From Amblyomma americanum (Eukaryota > Arthropoda > Arachnida > Ixodida > Ixodidae), in the NCBI RefSeq assembly GCF_052857255.1, contig NC_135500.1, forward strand, positions 166,404,683-166,468,682: a stretch of 64,000 nucleotides of DNA. The letters run 5' to 3'. Of the stretch, positions 36,900 through 47,545 are shown one piece after another. Under the pieces are notes generated by a model. It made no database searches. It saw only the letters and a list, made by a program, of their open reading frames with translations, and was not told the origin of the DNA. Within the stretch, counting starts at the first letter, position 1, and each line of letters begins with the position of its first letter. The position numbers and the translations under genes are program-made.

Positions 36900-38460
36900 A
36901 TAGACGGCAAAGCAAGCGGAAGCAATAAAGAAAGAGAAATGACACGCAAAGAAAGAGGGCACAGAAAAGAAAGAAACATTCGCATCCTCGATTCGTGCGC
37001 TCCTCCCCAGTTATTATTACCGCGGCGACATATATATATCTCCTTCAGCCAGATCACCTTAGCACAGCCGGAGAGCTCCGGGCGCTGTGTACGTTGGCTC
37101 CTCCATTCAGCTTTGCTTTTCCGGCTCACAAATTTTCGGCCGTCAACTGAAGCTGGCGACCCTGCGAAGGGAAGCCAGAAAGCCCGGAATGTAAGGGCCG
37201 AGGGAGAAGAGTAGGAAAAAGTGGCGAGATAAGAACAGCGGGGAAAATCAAGTAGACGCAGCAAATGGCGGGAACTGAAGCAGGCCAAATGCCGTGTGGA
37301 AGAGAGAGAGAGTGAAAGCGAAGAGGTGAGGGCTGCGCACAATGAAATGGTTTGCGAGTAAAAAAAAAATAGGGAGAAGGAAACAGAAGCCGTGAACAGA
37401 AGTTTGCGAGCGGCGGCGACGAAAGGGAGAAAAAGGAGTCGGTTCCTTTCTATTGCGGCGCGCAAACAGCTTTGTGTCTCGCTCAGGCGATAAAAGAAAG
37501 CAGGGACAAAAAAAAAAGAGTGAGAAAAACCGGGGCGGAGAGAAAACCCCGCTCAGAAATGATACACGAAACAGGACACGCGCCAGTGAATGAACTGCGA
37601 TCCGAGCGAAAGAAGAAGGCGGGAGTGGAGAAGAAAAAAAAATAGAAAAGTTTGGGAACCCGGTTGCTCCGAGCGCAGAAAAGGTGTCGGAGAGGCGGTG
37701 GCGCAAGCGCGCGAGCTTTTCTCTCGAAAACCCGATCGCCATCGTCGTCATCATCATCGCCATCGCCTCATCCCGCTTTCACCGCACTTCTTCTCCCTTC
37801 ATTCCCTAGAGCAGAAGGGAAGAGGACAATGACAAAAGCAGCAGGGGCTCGATCGCAAGTTCTCTTCGCGTATAACGCACTCCCTCCCTTGCCATCTCGC
37901 CAGGGTTACGTCCCCCGGGGCATGTTTGTCTTGTTAGTTAAAACAGTTTCTGGCCGTGGGTGAATCGGCAGGGAATCAAAGAAAGAAGAGGCTCCGCAGG
38001 GAAGGCAGGGGGGGAAGGGGGCAGTGAGGGGAGGTCGTCTCTTTTCCGGTGAGGTGGCGAGAAGGGGGGACGAGGAGAAAAAGAGCCGTTGATGAGGAGC
38101 CAAATGGGAGGCAGCCTCGGTTTCTGCTGCTGCAGCGCCTTTTGGCTCGGCGGAGGTGTCGCTCGACGCGCTGTCCCGCACGGCCCGTTCCCTGCTTGAT
38201 CTGTTTTCCCCTTCTTGCTTCCCTCCCATCTTGAACTTTTTTCACCCTTATTTTTATTATTATTTCTCTGAAACCGTCTTTCGCTGGCTCCCCGGAAGCC
38301 CATGTTGTCGTCGCGGCGGCGGAACCAGTAAACGAGGCAACACTTACCTGATAACGCGAGTCTCGGGGAAAAAAGTACGCACGACTAAAAGGTCGGGCTG
38401 CTACAACAGCGAAAGAATGTCTATGCCGCAGGCTCCACGTAACCTCCTGCGTCATTAGAG
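36900..38460. promoter_or_regulatory. Purine-rich and CpG-rich block with a minus-strand splice donor consensus
   Basis: From about 36920 to 38110 the plus strand is strongly purine-rich (gaaagaaagaggg, gggagaaggaaacag). From about 38200 it turns pyrimidine-rich. CG dinucleotides are frequent at 37390-37740 and 38020-38330. At 38342-38350, acttacctg is the reverse complement of caggtaagt, a perfect 5' splice-site consensus, so a minus-strand exon could end there. Overlapping frames on both strands (e.g. 36842-37465 minus, 37248-37763 minus, 37976-38455 minus) are low-complexity. Confidence 0.35.
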
Positions 38461-39984
38461 GTGTATACTTTTCAAGAATGCCCCACGAAAACCAGGCTTC
38501 TCTTTTACTCTGCCACTCTGAAGTAACTTAATTTTTTTGTATCTCTACCTTTTACGTTTTAACCTTCTCCGAGAGAAGATAAGAAAATCTGTAGTTGCCA
38601 CTGATAAATAAGCTTTCCGTGGTGTTTAGAAAGTTGGCGAGCGGCAACACTGACGTAGAGTGCAATTTAAGAGCTTTTTTTTAAAGAATGTCACGTAGCA
38701 AACATCGAAGTTCCCCAAAGACGCAACATTCCTTGCTCTAACTCCATATTAAAAAGCTACAAGAATGGTTTAAGGCTCCCGCACGCATCAAAAAGAACCA
38801 AGATGCAGCCTTCTCAATTTGAGCGAAGTATGAAGTTTTCTAGCGTATCCAAGCCGGAGAAAAGAAGCAGGCCTTTGCACAGTGCTGTGGTCGTGCAGAT
38901 TAGCGGGCTATTCTTCACAGCAGAGGAATAAATAAGTAACGTGCATGTTATAATAAAATATGTAATAAATGCAGTATGCATCTGATATATTCATATGAAA
39001 TAGTTTATCTCCAAAAACTAGGTATGCTTAACAAAAGGCGCATGACGCCATTGTTCTAAGCTCGAAATAGTTGTCTTTCTTTTTCTCAGTCCTTCACTAA
39101 TTTTTCCAGCGAAGCGACGGACTAGTCAAAACACTCTAAATTATCGGAAAACTGGAAAGAAGATAAACAGTACCATGTCTGACATTTTCGGTGTTTATTA
39201 ACTATATATATTTTTTTATTTCTTACAAAGCGATTTGTCGAGTTGGACTGTGAAAGACGCAAACAGAACCATTTTCTTACCGACAGACCAGTTGTTCCTT
39301 TTGTGTACAAAAAAAATCACCGTCCGCTAAACTCGACCTGTTTGTTTATCGGCATGGTTTCTTGTTTTAGTGCACTCGTGTTTCTGAGTGGAACACACGT
39401 AGTTTGTGCAACACGTGTCTCGCATACGAAAGTTGTTCAGGGATTGAGAGCTCTCTCAGATTTAAGCTTTCAAAACAAATAAATGGAAAGCAGGGGTACA
39501 CATTTCTCGAAAGCAAATCGCTATATAAAATGTCTGCGGTGCAGCAGAAGACTGATCCTTCATTTGCCATGAGCCAAGTGTTCCAGTCTGCCGCCACAGA
39601 GGTATTTCTCCCAAGAACTTTTGCTTTTTGAGTACGAATTTTTGAAGTTTGAGACTGAAAAAGTAAAACGGGACGGCAAGTTTCCCTCTGAATTGATGGT
39701 CCTGGCAGGTATGCGGTTGCACACATCATTACTTCTGTCCTTCAGAAGAAAAAAGTAATGAAACAAAAAACAAAGATGTCCGTTAGCCTTTTTATAGTTT
39801 ACTCGTTATATTTCCCCCTCCGTTCCTCTTAGCCACCTCCCCCCCCCGGCCCCAACCTTTATTTTCGCTTGCGTTCTAATGCTGGCGCTTAGTGAAATAT
39901 CAGTATTGCCTTTGTGTTCTTCGCAAACACTTCTCACTTCAACTTGTTGTGTCTGTCCATGGCCGAGTGCAAAAAGAAAATTCA
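38461..39984. other. Unassigned non-coding DNA
   Basis: AT-rich. No gene recognised. A short C-rich run lies at about 39839-39848. Confidence 0.45.
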
Positions 39985-40275
39985 GAAAATGCGGGTTCGA
40001 ACCCGACCGCGGCGGCTGCGTTTTTATGGAGGAAAAACGCCAAGGCGCCCGTGTGCTGTGCGATGTCAGTGCACGTTAAAGATCCCCAGGTGGTCGAAAT
40101 TATACCGGAAATTATACCGGAAAGGAAATGGCGCAGTATCTGTCTCATATATCCTTGGACACCTGAACTGCGCCGTAAAAGAAGGGATAAAGGAGGGAGT
40201 GAAAGAAGAAAGGAAGAAGAGGTGCCGTAGTGGAGGTCCAACGATATATGAGACAGATGGTGCGCCATTTCATTT
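39985..40275 (+). mobile_element. Rearranged tRNA-derived SINE with an inverted middle segment
   Basis: A perfect B-box ggttcgaaccc (39994-40004) opens the SINE head in plus orientation, running through gcgatgtcagtgcacgttaa to ggtggtcgaaattataccgg (about 40117). The sequence then switches to the reverse-oriented 3' body (from 40124, ggaaatggcgcagtatctgt), matching the plus-strand reading of the minus-oriented element at 59954. It then switches back, ending with gatatatgagacagatggtg and cgccatttcatttcattt (40243-40280). Arms 40124-40154 and 40243-40271 are inverted copies. A duplicated word, aaattataccgg, lies at the first junction (about 40097-40120). Confidence 0.8.
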
Positions 40276-42678
40276 CATTTCAAATTTCAAATATTTATTC
40301 CAACATTACACCATACAGATATAATGTCGAGGATGGCAGGCAAAAAGCCTCCTGGAGGCTTGACCGGTCCTGCATCCTGGTGTACACTTGACAGAGCAGC
40401 GGTGGCAGTCAGCTCATCAGAACACAAGAAGTGAATAAAGAAAGCCCAAAACAAAACATAGAAACATTCACAAATATGTATGAAGGAGAGACAGAGATAT
40501 TAAAGAAATAATAAAGACAAAAATATATTACATTTTATGCAGTATAGGAACGCATGAAGGCTTTAAAGTTTCCTCCCCCCCCCCCCCCCAAAAAAACAAT
40601 TATAATTATATGCCAGTGTTTTCCACACCATTCTAGCATGACTCTTTACTTCACAACTTTTGGCGCATTCATCTTCGTTGAGTGCTCTAAGAAAATTAGG
40701 CTGCTTAACTGACTGCTGCCGTTTGCATGAAACTCATCTTAATATGAACTGTGCGCCTTTTAACATGTCTTCTCAACTCCACTTTCAATTTTCGGGACTC
40801 CCTTTAATGTGACAAGAACGTAAGTGAAGTTTCGGTCATTACTGTAACAGAACAAGAAAAGTAAATTCTACGGTGGGGCCACTTCAAAAATCCTTTTTGG
40901 CTTAAAATTTGTTCATTTTGCTTGTAGCAAATTTTGCAAAGTGAAGTGCATGATAAATTCGCACTGATATCTGACAAAACGTGTCTAAGTTATCTTACTA
41001 TCGCTATTCGAATACTGATCAGTTCAGTAAACTTGTTCATGATTGATTACGTTCAACTGCACAGCCGCGATAATTCTCCAAACAGATGTTTGCGTAAGAG
41101 CGAAGTAATAACGTTGGAAAAAAATATTCGCACGCTGCGATGAAGAGGCAGAAGAGGCTTGAAAAGAATGAGCACAACGGAAATCACGGCTCTCCATCTC
41201 GTACACGCTCATTTTAAATTCACATCGAAAATCTCAAATGTCCTTCTAGTCATCATTTTATTTCTTTCACTTTTTTTCTTTTTATTAGCGCAAGGTCTTT
41301 CCGCTCATGTCACCTAAGTTTTCCACATACCTACGTGTGTTAGAACATCTGTTATTCTTTTTCAAGGAAGGGAATTAGGCCGTGTCCGCGACCAATCCAT
41401 TCTGCAAAAACACTTCACCATCAAAACATCAGGACGGTGCCCATAACGTCGATTAGATGTTTTCACTACTTTCTTGTACATCTTGAGCCGGACACTCTCG
41501 GCTGGCAATACGAACTTGATTGACGGAAAGTAACTAAAGAGCCAAACGGCTGCTTCGTGCCTTGTGTGAATCTCAGTGACATTTAAGAGCACAGCAAAGG
41601 CGGCTCGCCAAGCTTAGCACGAAACGAACTGCGGACGAGGCCAAAAAAAACCTTAAAAAAGGAAAGACTACAAACAAGTAAATCGTGTGGGGCCACCCGC
41701 CCAGGGCGTTTTGAAGGATGAAGCAGAACGCGCTCCAGGCCGGCCCTCCCATTCCCAAAGTCTATCGAATTTGAATTATGGTAATGCATGTCCGTCGCAT
41801 CATAAGCCTGCCTCAGCGTAGGCGAGACGAACAAAAAAGTGCTACATGTACTAGTTTCGTGTTCTTCATTCCGCCACCCCCGGCTCCTCTGCAAATTTCT
41901 TTTTTTCTTCTTTCTACGCGTTCCTTGGCTTCATCCTCCACGCCCTAATGCTTTCTAATGCACGAATTCGGTCTTGCGTGAGATTTGTTCCGTGCCACCT
42001 TTTCAAGGAGGTGCGGCGCAAGCGCTGGCCTAGCAGGAATCACGTCCCTGTGTTTCACTGCCGCGTGCTTTTGCATCTATGGGCTATCCACCTCGTGCTT
42101 ATCTTTTCCCTGAGTCCGACCCACTCCTTTTCTGTTTTCTTTCACCTTAAGTTGAAGAAGCGCGGAAGTTACCTTTACCTTGCCCGGTTTTTCATCATCG
42201 CGTGCACCTATCTTCTTGCCGACCTTACCAGCATCCTCTGCACTTTTTTTACTGTTCTTTCGGTATGTTCAGCGGGAAGGAAAGAACTACGCTTCTTTGG
42301 AGGTCGGGAATCCAGAATATTCAGCGCAAAGCAAAATGCAAATAATGTTACACATTGAGAGCTAGGTCCTTTCAGGCCTCTTTCACAGCTCCTAAGTTCT
42401 TTCTAGGTACGGGAGGATGGAGAGAATAGAGTCAGGGTATGTATTTGGAGAAGGAAAATGAAATTGTTGGAAGGCCGACAACAAGAACCATAAAAAACAT
42501 TCCTATTTAAAGCAGCCAGGATGTGCAGGTTGTGCTCGATATTACGGCTTTATTGATAATTAAAATATGCCACGTGCCCGCAATAACTTCCAAACATCGT
42601 CCCGCTTGTTCACGCTGGCTTTCTGTAAGCGAGCGGATGCTAATACTACCTACTCAATCTCTTTCGCAACTATCGCAG
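40276..42678. other. Unassigned DNA upstream of the Dscam exon, probably intronic
   Basis: No exon recognised. It contains a C15 run (40575-40589) followed by A7. The region just before 42679 has the pyrimidine-rich acceptor tract of the Dscam exon. Frames at 41583-41894 (-) and 41948-42358 (+) show no family. Confidence 0.5.
42660..42678 (+). promoter_or_regulatory. 3' splice acceptor of the Dscam exon
   Basis: The pyrimidine-rich run tctctttcgcaactatcgcag ends in AG at 42677-42678. The exon then begins with two bases that complete a split codon, so the upstream intron is phase 1. Confidence 0.8.
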
Positions 42679-43011
42679 GGGCGTCCACATCCGGTCAGGG
42701 ACCCCGGTTTCTTCGTGAGCCACCGCCGCGGCTCCGCTTTCACAACAGCACAGGCGGGAGCCTCGAGTGCTCAGCGCGTGGCCACCCGACGCCGGAACTG
42801 CGCTGGCTGGCACTGGACGACACTGGAGTAGCCCCGGGGGCGCCTGCGATCGACCTGCCCGGTCTGCGAAGGATACGTGCGGACGGGTCGCTGGAGTTCC
42901 TGCCCTTCCGTGCGGACCAGTACCGGCAGGACGTGCACTCCGCCACCTACCGCTGCCTGGCCTCCAACCGCATCGGCACCGTCGGCAGCAGGGACGTCCA
43001 CGTGCGCGCTG
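42679..43011 (+). CDS. Dscam: Dscam-type cell adhesion receptor, first Ig domain exon (partial gene)
   Basis: This internal exon of 333 bp (110 full codons plus split codons at both ends, phase 1-1) encodes one whole Ig domain. Counting from the first full codon at 42681: GPRFLREPP at 7-15, an N-glycosylation sequon N22-S-T, the disulfide Cys30 and Cys92, the core Trp42, the Dscam-like LPGLRRI at 59-65, YRQDVH at 81-86, and the closing SRDVHVRA at 103-110. These match the pattern of Dscam Ig1 in arthropods (PGLRxI, YRQxVH, SRDVHVRA), better than sidekick or contactin. Dscam proteins are membrane receptors for homophilic recognition in neurons and, in arthropods, are also linked to immunity; Ig1 is the distal extracellular domain. 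The signal-peptide exon and later Ig/FNIII exons are not seen in the window. Chelicerates have several Dscam paralogues, and which one this is cannot be told. The exon is much GC-richer than its flanks, and no stop or frameshift is present. Confidence 0.92.
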
Positions 43012-43020
43012 GTGAGCGTG
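43012..43020 (+). promoter_or_regulatory. 5' splice donor of the Dscam exon
   Basis: The sequence g|gtgagcgtg gives a good GTGAGC donor. The exon ends after the first base of a codon (phase 1), matching the phase of the acceptor, so the exon can be included or skipped without changing frame. The frame stays open past the donor to about 43088, but the domain is already complete. Confidence 0.85.
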
Positions 43021-44544
43021 CACGGAAATTATGCTCGAAGGGATGCTTTCACGCAGTGTGGCGCTGCGGTTGTCCGAGAGGTCTTTAATGATGCTGGTTT
43101 TGGTTGTTTCTTCTGATAGCAGCATAGACGATTAGAAAACATTTCACTCAGTAACAACAGCCCATGGCTTGCAGTTACTGTATTACTCCGCTAAACAATC
43201 ATAGCACTAAACGAAATCAATATTTCGGTGTTTAACTTCATCAAACGAGCAAATGGCCTTAAACTTCTTGAGATTATTGTTTAATGTTGGGATTAGCTTT
43301 TTGTTCACTTAAAAGGAAAGCACTAAGAACCGATCATTTCTCTGAGCCGAAGGAGCATTGTGCGACTGTTATGAATGGGAGCGGAGCTCCATTGCAGACT
43401 TCAGCTTGTAAGCGAGTATAGCATGGAAGTTGTAGTTGACAGTTCTATACAGCGCCACAACTCTATTCCTTCTCATTTATTCCAGTCTTATCAGCTCATC
43501 CACAACCGACAATAGCTTGTGGCAGTGAAAGAAGGCCAGAAGAAGCAGGATCGGAGAAAACTGAAGTGGTACTGCTTTATAGTGCCATCCGTCAATACAC
43601 AAGTGCACCGGCGCTGGCTGTTATTCCGCGTATTTTTATCAGCAAAAAAATGCCCTCTTCGGCAGGAGCCGTTTTGCGATGATGGTGTCTGCAGCGAATG
43701 CGACGCCATAAGCGCATCTGGACGTTCAAAAACGTTTCGCCGAGTAGCACTGTTTAAATCTCCTAAATTTGCATAGAAAAATTTTATAAACACTCATGGG
43801 ATCAAGTGGAAGACATGGGCGTGCGAAACTCTGCACGAAAATTAATTGTGTTCAAAAGATACTCTCTGACGTTCAATATAAGCGCAGGGCCTTCAAAAGG
43901 CAAAAATCATTCAAAATGATCCGACTGTAGTTCGCAGCAACATCTCATCACTGATGTGAAGGGACAACAAGGTTTCCAGCATGCGACATTTATAATTTAA
44001 TTTCTCAGTTCTGTCTTCGCGTTGACAAGCCAATGAGCATAACGAATTCAATGAAACATTGACGCAATGCCTACCGATTCACGAATGTCCACAGCACCAC
44101 TGAATGTACTTTGGAGGATGCAAATTAGCGTACTTTTAACAAAAATTAACAGTTTACCGTACTGAGCGCAAACCAGCTGAATTGTATTGCATGCCTTGAG
44201 ATATCTTGATAGACATGGCGAGATATTCCAGTGAAAAAACTTGCAGCTGCGTCATCACGAGAACATAGACTACTTCTTTTTTGTTGCTCCGGACAACAAA
44301 CCACTACTTTGGCTTCCATAACCTAGCCCTCTTGTTAATAACTTTAATTCGTCTGCTTGCAAAGTTGAGGCTGGTGTGCTTCCTTTCTGATCAAAAAAAG
44401 ACTGTTGAATAGAAATGTTCATTCTCTATACAATGCTGCTTTACTTCGACGTGCTACAACAATCATTGTGGTCATTGTGGTTCGCTTCATGTAGCTTTCT
44501 TTGCAACCTTAACCTCTTTTTCATTTTAAGATCAAAATAGCCGC
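43021..44544. other. Unassigned DNA downstream of the Dscam exon, probably intronic
   Basis: No second Ig domain exon was found: no YxC...A.N pattern appears in an open plus-strand frame. An 85-codon frame at 43519-43776 (+) shows nothing recognisable. Confidence 0.5.
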
Positions 44545-45032
44545 AGCCGGACGCGGTGACTGAGTGGCTTTGGCTTGCAGCTGCTGATTCCAAGGTCGCG
44601 AATTTAACCCCGTCCACGGCGGCCGAATTTCGAGGCAGGAGAAATGCAAAGCTGCCATTATGCGGTGTTATTTCAGCACACGTTAGAGAACACCGGGCCA
44701 TGCATATAATCCGGAGACCCCCTTCACTACGGTGCCCCCACATAGCCATTGTTTACGGATTATGGTTTATGGGGGTTTAACGTCCCAAAGCGACTCAGGC
44801 TACGAGGAACGCCGTAGTGGAGGGCCCGGAAATTTTGACCACCTGGGGTTCTTTAACGTGCACTGACATCGCACAATATACGGGCCTCTAGAATTTCACC
44901 TCCATCGAAATTCGGCCACCGCGGCCGGGATCGAACCGCGTCTTTCGGGCCAGCAGCCGAGCGCCATAACCATTGTGCCACCGCGGTGGCTCATAGCCAT
45001 TGTCTCACATCGGTAATTTAAACCCACCATCC
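44545..45032 (+). mobile_element. tRNA-derived SINE (host of a nested SINE)
   Basis: The plus-strand head has an A-box-like gcggtgactgagtggc and a diverged B-box (gcgaatttaacccc, about 44597-44610), then the body with cagcacacgttagagaacac and ccttcactacggtgccccca. It is interrupted at catagccattgt (44741-44752) by a minus-strand SINE and resumes after 44992-45003 with a short remnant resembling the 3' end (taatttaaaccc, about 45013-45024). The interruption and duplication show that the outer copy was inserted first. Confidence 0.8.
44753..44991 (-). mobile_element. Full-length tRNA-derived SINE inserted in another SINE
   Basis: Reading the minus strand: head agccaccgcggtggcacaat, B-box ggttcgatccc (about 44929-44939), body cgatgtcagtgcacgttaaa and gaaccccaggtggtcaaaat, 3' motif gagtcgctttgggacgttaa and a short cccccataaacc tail. 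Flanked by a perfect 12-bp target-site duplication (44741-44752 and 44992-45003). Length 239 bp. This is the cleanest copy in the window and serves as a reference for the others. Confidence 0.95.
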
Positions 45033-45267
45033 ACAATTTACAGAGTTGCCGCACGAGTCAAAACTAGCTGCAAATCTCATAAAAACGATGGTACGCCTGG
45101 CTTCGCCATTAAGAATTTATTAAGCTATGTTCGTGAAAGCCAAAAATTGTTGTTTATGAGGTATTAATTACGTCTGCGTCGATAAACACCCGGAACGGGT
45201 ATGGATTCACACGAAGTTATGAATTTGTGTTTGTCTTGCTCCTCGTTTATATTATGCTGACCAGAAA

Positions 45268-45456
45268 CATGCGGATTAGATCCCGCCGCGGCAGTCGCAT
45301 TCCCGGAGGTGAAATGCTAGAGACCTATGTAGTTTGCGATGTCAGAGCACGTTAAAGAAACCCATGTGGTTGAAACTATCCGAAGCCCTTCACTATGGCG
45401 TCTCTCGTAGCCTCAGTCGCTTTGGGACGCTGAACCCTATAAAACCAAATCAAACA
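45268..45456 (+). mobile_element. 5'-truncated tRNA-derived SINE
   Basis: It begins at a B-box-like segment (gcggattagatcccgccgcg, near 45271), without an A-box, then the shared body (gcgatgtcagagcacgttaa, agaaacccatgtggttgaaa) and the 3' motif gtcgctttgggacgctgaac, with a tail ccctataaaaccaaat. Third SINE within 1 kb. Confidence 0.88.
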
Positions 45457-47348
45457 CCACCAAAGCCCGTTTATATTAGCGTTCGGGGCTTACAAAGTGC
45501 TTATATTTATCTGTGTTGGTAGTTCCCGCGCATTTGCGACGCATAACAATAAAACTGGAAGTGGCACCGGTAACGCTTTGAATTATGTCATTAGTGCGCC
45601 GTATTATAGGTTCTTGGTGCGTATGCATTTCCAGAGTGCTGTCATCATTCCGGAGGATGAGAATTTCGAGAAGAAAAGCGATTAAGGGCTGAACCGTTCT
45701 GGCCCCTTTCATAGCAAAAACAGCAGCTATATTACACTAGCTACTCGGAACCTTATTACGTATGGACCTTTTCTACATACACTTGGCAGACATGCACGCA
45801 GGCTTCACGAAAGATATGTTGCGGGCTCGAACGTCTTTGACTGTTAGTGGATAACTATGCTTCCCTGAGCCCTGCAGCTTGCGAGACAGCAGTCCGTGCT
45901 ATGTTCGCTTTTTCTCTGTTCTATACAGCAAGCGCTAAGACAAGACAAACGTTTCCGGGAGAAACAGGCGCACCAGCACGTCCTTCGCAAAACGAATACC
46001 TTTTGTCAGTGCTAGCAGCGATAATTTAAAAAAGGCCGGTTATAAATGACGTGGCTGTGATTAAAACACAATGATTAACTCACTTCATGCCGTAAAAATG
46101 TTAAGTCAACAGAGAACACAGCCAGGCATTCCTCGTAGCAGCATAGGAATACCTTCACTCTACTTTGATTTCCACTGAGGAAAAAAAGCTGCGGGTGCAC
46201 CCCGAATCTGGTCAAAGCAGTGGCTCAAAAACTGGTGATTGAGAGGAAAGCTATGCTCACTTTTGATGGCATAGGTGAGCCAAAAAGCCAACAAAAATGA
46301 CGGCCTGAGAAAATAAACGGCTGCGGAATTCTCGAACGTAGGCTGAGTGCTTTCGAAGGACGATGCACGAGAAACAGAACCGACTAGCTTTGGAACTATC
46401 ATGAGAAATATTAAGATGAACCACAGAGGACGGGTTTCTTGTTGCTCAATATAGCAAATAAGCGCGCTGCGACAAAGTTAGGGCGCACCACGTTTCAACA
46501 GTTGTTATTTTCGTGCTCCTGCCACGGTTTGTCGCCAACTAAAGTGGAATCACACAAAAAAAATCTTAGTTCCTTTGTTGGCATTTGAAAACACCTTCAC
46601 AGCATCCAAACATAGTCCCCCTATAGGGAAGCGTCTCTTTAGACTTCCTTGAGGCAGAGCCGTTCTCGGCGGCATTTTTGCTTGTCACATTCGTTACGTC
46701 GGCGTGTTAAAATACTGAAAAAGTGTTAGTGTAATTTGTACACAAGCAGCCGTTGCACCGCATGCTCAAAGCATCGCAGATGGCGAGGGGCAATGAGATA
46801 AGGCTTGTGGCATTCATAAATGGCAGTTGTGCATGACCACCAAGACCCAGCCGGGTCCGACCTCACACTGTTAGCTCTTTGTAGATATATAGCTGTAGAG
46901 TAAGTAAACATGTAGTGCATGACGACTTATGTTTTTTGCAGCAAACAATCAAATATTGTCATTTTCCGCTTTTAGCTGTAATATAATAATTCAGTGGTAG
47001 TTACGACACATAAGCATTTAATGTCGCTACTGACGCTAATCCACACAAAAACCTTCGTATCGAGTACTGAGCTGCGGCACACTTATGTAATATCTATGTT
47101 TATTTTGATACAGCGTACATCCGTCTTGTCTACGCAAGCAAACACAATAGGAGACAAGTGCGACCAGTAGCTTTGAAGAGTTCACATTAAATGTCCCCGT
47201 CTCTACAGAGGTTTTCTAGCATTAAGCCAGCTTTCCCTTGTCTCTCACTCTTTATTTTTCGGTTTGTTCAAGCCATGGAAAAGTGATCTGCCATGTTGTA
47301 TCTACCATTGCCAAACGTTTCACAAGCACCGGGGAGTCTGATGAGAAA
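45457..47348. other. Unassigned non-coding DNA
   Basis: No gene recognised. Frames are short and overlap on both strands. Confidence 0.45.
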
Positions 47349-47545
47349 AGGCAGACAGGCAGAAGCCGGACGGCGGGAGGCAGAAGAAAGAAGGCAGAAG
47401 GCAGAAAGCGGAAGGCAGAAGGCAGAAGGCGGAAGGCAGAAGGCAGAAGGCAGAAGGCAGAAGGCAGAAGGCAGAAGGCGAATTGGCGAAAGGCGGAAGG
47501 CGCAAGCGCAAGGCGCTAGGCGCCAGGCAGAAGGCAGAAGGCGAA
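47349..47545. repeat. Heptanucleotide minisatellite (AAGGCAG/AAGGCGG)n
   Basis: About 27 seven-base units of the type ggcagaa/ggcggaa, with variants at both ends. Because 7 is not a multiple of 3, all three frames cycle through the same Arg/Lys/Glu/Ala/Gly-rich peptide, giving long open frames on both strands (47238-47519, 47293-47586 +; 47268-47600, 47320-47610 -). These are artefacts. Confidence 0.95.

Noticed and set aside
36842..37465. 207-codon minus-strand open frame
   Set aside because: Ser/Leu/Phe-rich low complexity caused by the purine-rich plus strand; overlaps other frames; no domain.
42567..42678. Extension of the Dscam frame upstream to an ATG at 42567
   Set aside because: Domain homology begins after the acceptor at 42678, the upstream residues are not Ig-like, and the AG with its pyrimidine tract explains the boundary.
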